Shown: positions 38,801-50,800 of the stretch, one piece after another
Layout: the number at the start of each line of letters is the position of its first letter
How positions within the stretch are numbered: position 1 is the first letter of the stretch
Source: Lamellibrachia columna
Lineage: Eukaryota > Annelida > Polychaeta > Sabellida > Siboglinidae
Reading direction: 5' to 3'
Length of the DNA: 64,000 nt
Assembly: GCA_963662155.1 (NCBI GenBank)
Contig: OY759275.1
Coordinates: forward strand, 1,393,501 to 1,457,500
Program-made: the position numbers and the translations under genes
The notes under the pieces: generated by a model
Told to the model about the DNA's origin: nothing
Databases searched by the model: none
What the model saw: the letters and a program-made list of their open reading frames with translations, nothing else

Positions 38801-41800
38801 GAAACTAGAGATTAAAATGTTCTGCACTGGCAGCCACAGCCTGCATTTCACATATGAAGGAAAATATGAATTATTAAATGATGGATGTGATGTGTTACTC
38901 CTTAGGCTTAAATTCTCTATGCAAGGCACTTATCTTTAGTTTTCTTGTTGATGATGAACTTCCTAAGATGTACTTCCTAAGATGTACTTCCTAAGATGTA
39001 CTTCCTAAGATGTACTTCCTAAGATGCTGTACTCAAGGCCTGATGTATGACATCTACAGGAATGTACATTGCACTTCATTGTTTCATTCGTGCAGGTTTT
39101 GTACAATTAAAAGGCCCCAACATCTAAGGATTCGAAGTTAACAACTTCATGTTTTAATTGTTGTTGCTGTTGTGTATTTACATTTCACCTTCAAATGGGA
39201 ACATTTGTGGGTCAAACTTTTACTGCAACACGTAGTGTATTTTCTACAGTGTATTGTCATATCCAAAGATGATAGTTAGTTTGTATTTTTCAACAACCGA
39301 GATGTTCTAAATACTAATAACTTGAGTGTTACAATGTCCCAACCACAGTACCAATGTCCCAACCACAGTGGCAATGTCCCAACCACAGTACCAATGTCCC
39401 AACCACAGTGGCAATGTCCCAACCACAGTGGCAATGTCCCAACCACAGTGGCAATGCCCCAACCACAGTACCAATGTCCCAACCACAGTGGCAATGTCCC
39501 AGCCGCAATGACAATGTCCCTACCACAGTGGCAATGTCCCAACCACAGTACCAATGTTCCAACCACAGTGGCAATGTCCCAGCCACAGTGTCAATATATC
39601 ATCCACATTGGCAATGTCCCTACCACAGTGTCAATATCTCATCCACATTGTCAATGTCCCAACCACAGTGGCAATATCCCAGCCACAGTGTTAATATCTC
39701 ATCCACATTGGCAATGTCCCTACCACAGTGGCAATGTCCCTACCACAGTGACAATGTCACAACCACAGTAACAATTTCTGAACCACAGTGGCGATGTCTC
39801 AGCTACAGTGGCAATGTCCCTACCACAGTGGTAATGTCCCAACCACAATGACAATGTCCCATCCACAGTTCTGCACTGGCAGCCACAGCCTGCATTTCAC
39901 ATATGAAGGAAAATATGAATTATTAAATGATGGATGTGATGTGTTACTCCTTAGGCTTAAATTCTCTATGCAAGGCACTTATCTTTAGTTTTCTTGTTGA
40001 TGATGTACTTCCTAAGATGTACTTCCTAAGATGTACTTCCTAAGATGCTGTACTCAAGGCCTGATGTATGACATCTACAGGAATGTACATTGCACTTCAT
40101 TGGTTCATTCGTGCAGGTTTTGTACAATTAAAAGGCCCCAACATCTAAGGATTCGAAGTTAACAACTTCATGTTTTAATTGTTGTTGCTGTTGTGTATTT
40201 ACATTTCACCTTCAAATGGGAACATTTGTGGGTCAAACTTTTACTGCAACACGTAGTGTATTTTCTACAGTGTATTGTCATATCCAAAGATGATGATAGT
40301 TAGTTTGTATTTTTCAACAACCGAGATGTTCTAAATACTAATAACTTGAGTGTTAAAATGTCCCAACCACAGTACCAATGTCCCAACCACAGTGGCAATG
40401 TCCCAACCACAGTACCAATGTCCCAACCACAGTGGCAATGTCCCAACCACAGTGGCAATGCCCCAACCACAGTACCAATGTCCCAACCACAGTGGCAATG
40501 TCCCAGCCGCAATGACAATGTCCCTACCACAGTGGCAATGTCCCAACCACAGTACCAATGTTCCAACCACAGTGGCAATGTCCCAGCCACAGTGTCAATA
40601 TATCATCCACATTGGCAATGTCCCTACCACAGTGTCAATATCTCATCCACATTGTCAATGTCCCAACCACAGTGGCAATATCCCAGCCACAGTGTTAATA
40701 TCTCATCCACATTGGCAATGTCCCTACCACAGTGGCAATGTCCCTACCACAGTGACAATGTCACAACCACAGTAACAATTTCTGAACCACAGTGGCGATG
40801 TCTCAGCTACAGTGGCAATGTCCCTACCACAGTGGTAATGTCCCAACCACAATGACAATGTCCCATCCACAGTTACAATGTCCCAGCCACATTGACAATG
40901 TGCCTACAACAGTGGCAATGTCCCAACCACAGTGGTAATGTCCCAAGCACAGTGGCAATGTCTCAACCTCAGTGGCAATGTCCCAACCATAGCGGCAATG
41001 TCCCAACCACAGTGGCAATGTCTCAACCTTAGTGACAATGTTCTATCTACAGTTACAATGTCCCAGCCACATTGGCAATGTCCATACAACACTGGCAATA
41101 TCCCAACCACAGTGGCAATGTCCCAACCACAGTGGTAATGTCCCAAGCACAGTGGCAATGTCTCAACCTCAGTGGCAATGTCCCAACCATAGCAGCCATG
41201 TCTCAACCTCAGTGACAATGTCCCAGCCACAATGGCAATGTCACAACCATACTTGCAATGTCTTAACCTCAGTGGCAATGTCACAATCACAGTGACAATG
41301 TCACAACCATATTGGCAATGTCTCAACCTCAGTCAATGACAATGTCCCATCCACAGTGACAACGTCACAACCATATTGGCAATGTCTCAACCACAGTGAC
41401 AATGTACCAACCACAGTGGCAATGTCCCAACCACAGTGACAATGTCACAACCATATTGGCAATGTCTCAACCTCAGTGGCAATGTCCCAACCACAGTGAC
41501 AATGTCACAACCACAGTGGCAATTTCACAACCACATTGGCAATATATCAACCTCAGTGGCAATGTCACAACCATATTGACAATGTCTCAACCACAGTGAC
41601 AATGTCACAACCATATTGGCAATGTCTCAACCTCAGTGGCAATGTCTCAACCTCAGTCACAATATCCCAACCACAGTAGCAATGTCACAACCATATTGGC
41701 AATGTCTCAACGTCAAAAGCAATGTCCCAACGTCAGTGGCAATGTCTCAACCTCAGTGTCAATGTCTCAACCACAGTGGCTATATCACAACCACAGTGAC

Positions 41801-44800
41801 AATGTCACAACCACAGTGACGATGTCCCAACCACAGTGGCAATGTCCCAACCTCAGTGGCAATGTCCCAACCACAGTGACAATGTCCCAACCACAGTGGC
41901 AATGTCCCAACCACAGTGGCAATGTCCCAACCACAGTGACAATGTCCCAACCACAGTCGCAGTGTCCCATAAAACATTCATTCAGTGAACCAATGACAAT
42001 CATTGTACATTCCTTTAGCATCTGCCGTGGTCACTCTGAGGGATGTTAGTGACCTACTGTGTTATGTTGGTCAGCTATAGGTTTGTCTTTCTACAGGCCT
42101 CACAGGGTTCTGTCTCACCCTTGGTGTGATCATCGGCCGGAGGAGAGATGAGATGCACATCTTGAATGACATCTTCACCGGCATCAATGATATAGTAATG
42201 AGGATGGTCTCCAAAATTATTGGCAGCAATGCTATCAGAGAGGCATGGTTAGTCAGTCGAACAGAACGTAGAGTTTGGTGCATTATGGGATACACTGTGC
42301 TGTATTGTAATTGTCATGTTGTGTACTATACTGTGTTGTGTTGTATTGTAGCTGTCATGCTGTGTATTGTACTGTGTTGTGTTGTACAATACAACAGAGT
42401 ACAACACACATGTTGTATACTGTACTGTGTTGTATTGTAGTTGTCATGTTGTATACTGTACTGTGCTGTGTTGTAGTTGTCATGTTGTATACTGTACTGT
42501 GTTGTACTGTAGCTGTCATGTTGTATACTGTACTGTGTTGTATTGTAGCTGTCATGTTGTGTGTTGTATTGTAGCTGTCATGTTGTGTGCAGCACTGTGT
42601 TGTATTGTACATGTCATATAGTGTGCTGCACTGTGTTTTATGGCAGCTGTCATGTTTTGTGCTGCACTGCCCTGTATTGTAGCTATCATATTGTTTATTG
42701 CTCTGTTTTCTATTATAACTGTTGTGATGTGTGCTGCACTGTTTTGTATTGTAGCTGTCATGTCGTATACTTCACAGTGTTGTGTTGTAGCTGTCATGTT
42801 CTGTGCTGCACTGTGTTGTATTGTAGCTGTCATGTTCTTTGTTGTATTGTTTATAATTGTGGGTGGTTAACTGCAAGGAGTATAGTAAATAAGAAAAATG
42901 AATTAAACATTATGGTTTAAGATATCAACCCTCACATAATTGGTATAACCGAATCATGGGCCAATAAAGACAAATCAGATGCTGAATAAGGACTGACAGG
43001 ATACATAATATTTAGGAGAGATCGAATAAGAAGAAGGGGAGGGGGAGTCATTTTATATATTCAAGAATCTATTCAGGCTTACAAAATAAAATTAGAACGT
43101 GAAGCAGATTGCGTTGAAGCTGTTTGGTGCAATAGAGTTACAGGACATTCTACATTAACTATTGGATTAGTTTACCAAAGTCCCAAATATAAGCAAAGAG
43201 GATAACAGAAAAATACACAATGCTATAAATACAATACAATACAATACAATACAATAAATACAAGATGCTATAAAAGAAGTTAGTAAAGGGGAATGTATCA
43301 TAATGGGAGATTTTAGCCGTGGACACATGCAATGTAAATCTGTAGAGAGTACAGGGGGTGAGGACCAATAGTTTCTACTTTTAATTCAGGATAGCTTCCT
43401 TACTCGGCACCTGCTAGAACCAACCAGGGAAGAGAATGTATTAGATTTTTTTTCTTCAAAATTAATTAGTGGACAGTGTAAAAATACATGAGCCATTGGG
43501 TAACAGTGATCATAATCAAATACATTTTGACATCAAAGTAAAATCAGAAAGTACAAATAAAAAATACAGAAGAAATTTCCACTGTCACGTGTGCTGCTCT
43601 GTGTTGTGTTGTAGCTGTCATGTGTGCTGCTCTGTGTTGTGTTGTAGCTGTCATGTGTGCTGCACTGTGTTGTGTTGTAGCTGTCATGTGTGCTGCACTG
43701 TGTTCTGCTATAGCTGTCATGTGTGCTGCTCTGTGTTGTGTTGTAGCTGTCATGTGTGCTGCACTGTGTTGTGTTGTAGCTGTCATGTGTGCTGCACTGT
43801 TTTGTAGCTGTCATGTGTGCTGCACTGTGTTGTAGCTGTCATGTGTGCTGCACTGTGTCGATTTGTAGCTGTCATGTGTACTGCACTGTGTCGATTTGTA
43901 GCTGTCATGTGTGCTGCACTGTGTTATAGCTGTCATGTGTGCTGCACTGTGTTCTGCTATAGCTGTCATGTGTGCTGCACTGTGTTGTGTTATAGCTGTC
44001 ATGTGTGCTGCACTGTGTTGTGTTGTAGCTGTCATGTGTGCTGCACTGTGTAGTGCTATAGCTGTCATGTGTGCTGCACTGTGTTGTGTTATAGCTGTCA
44101 TGTGTGCTGCACTGTGTTGTGTTATAGCTGTCATGTGTGCTGCACTGTGTTGTGTTGTAGCTGTCATGTGTGCTGCACTATGTTGTGTTGTAGCTGTCAT
44201 GTGTGCTGCACTGTGTTGTGTTGTAGCTGTCGTGTGCTGCACCGTGTTGTGTTGTAGCTGTCATGTGTGCTGCACTATGTTGTGTTGTAGCTGTCATGTG
44301 TGCTGCACTGTGTAGTGCTATAGCTGTCATGTGTGCTGCACTGTGTTGTGTTATAGCTGTCATGTGTGCTGCACTGTGTTGTGTTGTAGATGTCATGTGT
44401 GCTGCACTGTGTTGTGTTGTAGCTGTCATGTGTGCTGCACTATGTTGTGTTGTAGCTGTCATGTGTGCTGCACTGTGTTGTGTTGTAGCTGTCGTGTGCT
44501 GCACTGTGTTGTGTTGTAGCTGTCATGTGTGCTGCACTATGTTGTGTTGTAGCTGTCATGTGTGCTGCACTGTGTTGTATTATAGCTGTCATGTGTGCTG
44601 CACTATGTTGTGTTGTAGCTGTCATGTGTGCTGCACTGTGTTGTGTTGTAGCTGTCATGTGTGCTGCACTGTGTTGTGTTGTAGCTGTCATGTGTGCTGC
44701 ACTGTGTTGTGTTGTAGCTGTCATGTGTGCTGCACTATGTTGTGTTGTAGCTGTCATGTGTGCTGCACTGTGTTGTGTTGTAGCTGTCATGTGTGCTGCA

Positions 44801-47800
44801 CTGTGTTGTGTTGTAGCTGTCATGTGTGCTGCACTGTGTTGTGTTGTAGCTGTCATGTGTGCTGCACTATGTTGTGTTGTAGATGTCATGTGTGCTGCAC
44901 TATGTTGTGTTGTAGCTGTCATGTGTGCTGCACTGTGTTGTGTTGTAGCTGTCATGTGTGCTGCACTGTGTTGTGTTGTAGCTGTCATGTGTGCTGCACT
45001 GTGTTACAGGCACTCACCATTCGCCATTATGAGTCTGGTTGCCGGCAAACTACTGGCCATAGAGGATATTCGTAGCGTAGCAGATCTGCTGTCAGGGTAC
45101 ATCATTGCCATGATGTTTGGCCTCACAGTCCACTTGATATTAATAACCATTGTATTCTACGCCATCACACGCAAAAACATTCTGGTTTTCATGGGTGGAA
45201 ATGCTCAGTCGTGGGTGACTGCCTTTGCCACCAGCTCTAGGTAAGTCGTGGGTGACTGCCTTTGCCACCAGCTCTAGGTAAGTCGTGGGTGACTGCCTTT
45301 GCCATCAGCTCTAGGTAAGCTGCTTCTGTATTCACTGGCACAATGTTGTGGTCTTATCAGCTAGGTCAATGTACTCAAAGGTAATTCTTCACTTACAGGC
45401 AAACTTGGGATGAAATACAAATATAATTATCATTTTGTGTAACTGATTTCATTCTTAAAATAAATCCTTAATGTCATATGTTTTGTAGTTTTTTCAGTTG
45501 TTTCACGAAAGAATTCAGCCTTCAGGATGTGTCCATCCCCTAAATTGTGGCAGTAGCACAGACAACAATTGTATATACAACCTTAGATACCACAGTGGCA
45601 GCCAGAAGCCATCCAATAATACAATTAGATGGCCAGTTATTCTGTTGCTGGTGACATGTCAGCCATCCAGTCGTGTTACAATACAATTAGATGGCCAGCT
45701 GTTCTGTTGCTGGTGACATGTCAGCCATCCAGTCATGTTACAATACAATTAGATGGCCAGCTGTTCTGTTGCTGGTGACATGTCAGCCATCCAGTCATGT
45801 TACAATACAATTAGATGGCCAGCTATTCTGTTGCTGGTGACATGTCACAACAGTAGGTCATTGTGTTACACAATCTGGCTAATCAGAACAGTAACCTTTC
45901 TGAATACTTTTGTGTCATATATCTGCAAATTTGAGTACTTTGCTAGATATATCATCTTCCAAATCATTTATATATATTAAAAACAGTATAGGGCCTAATA
46001 CTGATCCCTGTGGTACCCCACTCAAAACAGACTTCCAGTTTGAAATCTCACCATCTACTATTACTCTCTGTTTTGTGTGTGTAAGCCACTTTCTACTTTT
46101 CTATCCACTTGATTAAATCACACATAATAAACACTTCCATCCTCTCACGGATCACATGACAAATATCTAAGATAATAAACACTTCCATCCTCTCACGGAT
46201 TACATAACAAATCTCTAAGATAATAAACATTTCCATCCTCTCACGGATTACATGACAACTATCTTACTGTGTGGCTTGAGAGTAATCTGTAGTCTGCTGT
46301 CCCCCGCCCCATCACCTGGTTATGTTTACTTACTGTGTGACCTGAGAGCAATCTGTAGTCTGCCATCTCCTGCCCCCCTCGCCTGGTTATGTTTACTTAC
46401 TGTGTGACCTGAGAGCAATCTGTAGTCTGCCATCCCCTGCCCCCTCACCTGGTTATGTTTACTTACTGTGTGGCCTGAGAGCAATCTGTAGTCTGCCATC
46501 CCCTGCCCCCTCACCTGGTTATGTTTACTTACTGTGTGACCTGAGAGCAATCTGTAGTCTGCTGTCCCCTGCCCCCTCACCTGGTTATGTTTACTTACTG
46601 TGTGGCCTGAGAGCAATCTGTAGTCTGCCATCCCCTGCCCCCTCACCTGGTTATGTTTACTTTCTGTGTGACCTGAGAGCAATCTGTAGTCTGCTGTCCC
46701 CTGCCCCCTCACCTGGTTATGTTTACTTACTGTGTGACCTGAGAGCAATCTGTAGTCTGCCATCTCCTGCCCCCCTCGCCTGGTTATGTTTACTTACTGT
46801 GTGACCTGAGAGCAATCTGTAGTCTGCCATCCCCTGCCCCCTCACCTGGTTATGTTTACTTACTGTGTGACCTGAGAGCAATCTGTAGTCTGCCATCTCC
46901 TGCCCCCCTCGCCTGGTTATGTTTACTTACTGTGTGACCTGAGAGCAATCTGTAGTCTGCCATCCCCTGCCCCCTCACCTGGTTATGTTTACTTACTGTG
47001 TGGCCTGAGAGCAATCTGTAGTCTGCCATCCCCTGCCCCCTCACCTGGTTATGTTTACTTACTGTGTGACCTGAGAGCAATCTGTAGTCTGCCATCCCCT
47101 GCCCCCTCACCTGGTTATGTTTACTTACTGTGTGGCCTGAGAGCAATCTGTAGTCTGCCATCCCCTGCCCCCTCACCTGGTTATGTTTACTTACTGTGTG
47201 GCCTGAGAGCAATCTGTAGTCTGCCATCCCCTGCCCCCTCACCTGGTTATGTTTATTTACTGTGTGACCTGAGAGCAATTTGTAGTCTGCCATCCCCTGC
47301 CCCCCTCACCTGGTTATGTTTACTTACTGTGTGGCCTGAGAGCAATCTGTAGTCTGCCATCCCCTGCCCCCTCACCTGGTTATGTTTACTTACTGTGTGA
47401 CCTGAGAGCAATCTGTAGTCTGCCATCCCCTGCCCCCCTCATCTGGTTATGTTTACTTTCTGTGTGACCTGAGAGCAATCTGTAGTCTGGCATCCCCTGC
47501 CCCCCTCACCTGGTTATGTTTACTTACTGTGTGACCTGAGAGCAATCTATAGTCTGCCATCCCCTGCCCCCCTCACCTGGTTATGTTTACTTACTGTGTG
47601 ACCTGAGAGCAATCTGTAGTCTGCCATCCCCTGCCCCCCTCACCTGGTTATGTTTACTTACTGTGTGACCTGAGAGCAATCTGTAGTCTGCCATCCCCTG
47701 CCCCCCTCACCTGGTTATGCTTACTTACTGTGTGACCTGAGAGCAATCTGTAGTCTGCCATCCCCTGCCCCCCTCACCTGGTTATGTTTACTTACTGTGT

Positions 47801-50800
47801 GACCTGAGAGCAATCTGTAGTCTGCCATCCCCTGCCCCCCCTCACCTGGTTATGTTTACTTACTGTGTGACCTGAGAGCAATCTGTAGTCTGCCATCCCC
47901 TGCCCCCCTCACCTGGTTATGTTTACTTACTGTGTGACCTGAGAGCAATATGTAGTCTGCCATCCCCTGCCCCCCTCACCTGGTTATGTTTACTTACTGT
48001 GTGACCTGAGAGCAATCTGTAGTCTGCCATCCCCTGCCCCCCCTCACCTGGTTATGTTTACTTACTGTGTGACCTGAGAGCAATCTGTAGTCTGCCATCC
48101 CCTGCCCCCCTCACCTGGTTATGTTTACTTACTGTGTGACCTGAGAGCAATATGTAGTCTGCCATCCCCTGCCCCCCTCACCTGGTTATGTTTACTTACT
48201 GTGTGACCTGAGAGCAATCTGTAGTCTGCCATCCCCTGCCCCCCTCACCTGGTTATGTTTACTTACTGTGTGACCTGAGAGCAATCTGTAGTCTGCCATC
48301 CCCTGCCCCCCTCACCTGGTTATGTTTACTTTCTATCATCGCAACCTGTTTATAATATCCACTAATTTAATTAATTACTCATTATTGCGCTTTGCATAAA
48401 ACATTACTGTATAATTATTGTATTTAATATTAAGGAATATTTATTAAATAGATTTCTGAACAGTAAATTAAAGTCCCTCCATCATTCCTGTTTCCATCGT
48501 GACTACAGTGTTGCCACGCTGCCTATCACTATTCGCTGTCTCGAGGAAGACGTCAAGATTGACAAGCGTGTGACTAAGTTTGTGCTGCCAGTCGCCGTCA
48601 CTCTCAACATGGATGGCTCGGCTCTCTATCAGACGTTGACAGCTATCTTCGTAGCTCAGCTACACTACAAGGAAATGACTGCAAACCTTATTAGCCAAGT
48701 CTGGTATGCCATTTTCTTTGTGGCTTAAAATTCCCTTCTCAGTTGATTTAGCCCATTATGGTTTAAAACTCCCTTCTCAATTGATTTAGCCCATTGTGAT
48801 TTAAAACTCCATTCTCAGTTGATTTAGCCCATCGTGGTTTGAAACTCCCTTCTCAGTTGATTTAGCCCATTATGGTTTAAAACTCCCTTCTCAATTGATT
48901 TAGCCCATCATGGTTTAAGACTCCCTTCTCAATTGATTTAGCCCATCATGGTTTAAGACTTCCGTCTCAATTGATTTAGCCCATCATGGTTTAAGACTCC
49001 CTTCTCAATTGATTTAGCCCATCGTCAATCAGGTTCGTTGATGTTCAGATCTGTAGTGTGTGAATTGTTTAAGTCATAAGTAGCAGGTTTAATAAAAGAG
49101 TGAATACTTTTACTGTAAGATATCAAAATAAAAAAGTCTGGCCTAACTTGCCAAACTGTGCATAGCCTTGTGCTGTAGAAAATAGATGAAAACAACTTTT
49201 GTCCTTTTCCAACAACATTTTTTCTGATGATTTCACTAAAACTAAGTAAAAAAAGCATACAAATGTGCTAGTATGTCACAGATGATACTAGACAGTATGT
49301 CACAGATGTTACTACATAGATTCAACTTTCTGACAAATGTGTACAAAACAAGGCAAGCAAAAACATCAAATTGAGGACCGTTAATTTTCAATGATATAGA
49401 ATATGTTGCTTCGGTGTCATTAACAAGTCTCAGTCATATATCTTGTTTAGAATTAGAAATACCAGGCACCAGTAATATATAGGACTGTGATAGAACATAT
49501 CAAGTTTATTTGCCTAATATTTCATGCCCGTTTTCTCAGAAGTCGATTTTCAGATGTCAGACGGGGAAATCTTGGATATCTCAGGTTCTACTTTGTGTAT
49601 TTGAATGTTTTTTTACTGTTGCAAAATTCAGTCCAAACATTATCCAAGCATATAAAAACGAATTTGGCAATTTACAGAGAAGCCTCTCATTTGTGTATGT
49701 TTGGTCACATATAATAACCAGAATGCAAAATGGAATTAATAAATGTAATTAGCAGGACCCTCCCACCCTGGTCCACGCTGCTTCCAATGGGCAGGTGTAC
49801 AATACACACTGCCTCCAGTGGGCAGGTGTACAATGCACACTGCCTCCAGTGGGCAGGGGTACAATACACACTGCCTCCAGTGGGCAGGTGTACAATGCAC
49901 ACTGCCTGCAGTGGGCAGGTGTACAATGCACACTGCCTCCAGTGGGCAGGTGTACAATGCACACTGCCTGCAGTGGGCAGGTGTACAATGCACACTGCCT
50001 CCAGTGGGCAGGTGTACAATACACACTGCCTCCAGTGGGCAGGTGTACAATGCACACTGCCTCCAGTGGGCAGGTGTACAATTCACACTGCCTCCAATGG
50101 GCAGGTGTACAATGCACACTGCCTCCAGTGGGCAGGTGTACAATGCACACTGCCTCCAGTGGGCAGGTGTACAATTCACACTGCCTCCAGTGGGCAGGTG
50201 TACAATACACACTGCCTCCAGTGGGCAGGTGTACAATGCACACTGCCTCCAGTGGGCAGGTGTACAATTCACACTGCCTCCAATGGGCAGGTGTACAATG
50301 CACACTGCCTCCAATGGGCAGGCGTACAATGCACGCTGCCTGCAGTGGGCAGGCGTACAATGCACACTGCCTCCAGTGGGCAGGTGTACAATGCACACTG
50401 CCTCCAATGGACAGGCGTACAATGCACACTGCCTGCAGTGGGCAGGCGTACAATGCACACTGCCTCCAGTGGGCAGGTGTAAATGCACACTGCCTCCAGT
50501 GGGCAGGTGTACAATGCACACTGCCTCCAGTGGGCAGGCGTACAATGCACACTGCCTCCAGTGGGCAGGTGTAAATGCACACTGCCTGCAGTGGGCAGGT
50601 GTACAATGCACACTGCCTCCAGTGGGCAGGCGTACAATGCACACTGCCTCCAGTGGGCGGGCGTACAATGCACACTGCCTCCAGTGGGCAGGCGTACAAT
50701 GCACACTGCCTCCAGTGGGCAGGTGTACAATGCACACTGCCTCCAGTGGGCAGGCGTACAATGCACACTGCCTCCAATGGGCAGGTGTACAATGCACACT

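Noticed and set aside
38703..38939. 78-codon open frame, repeated at 39788-39988
   Set aside because: It is part of the 1-kb duplicated intron sequence and has no family resemblance or splice context.
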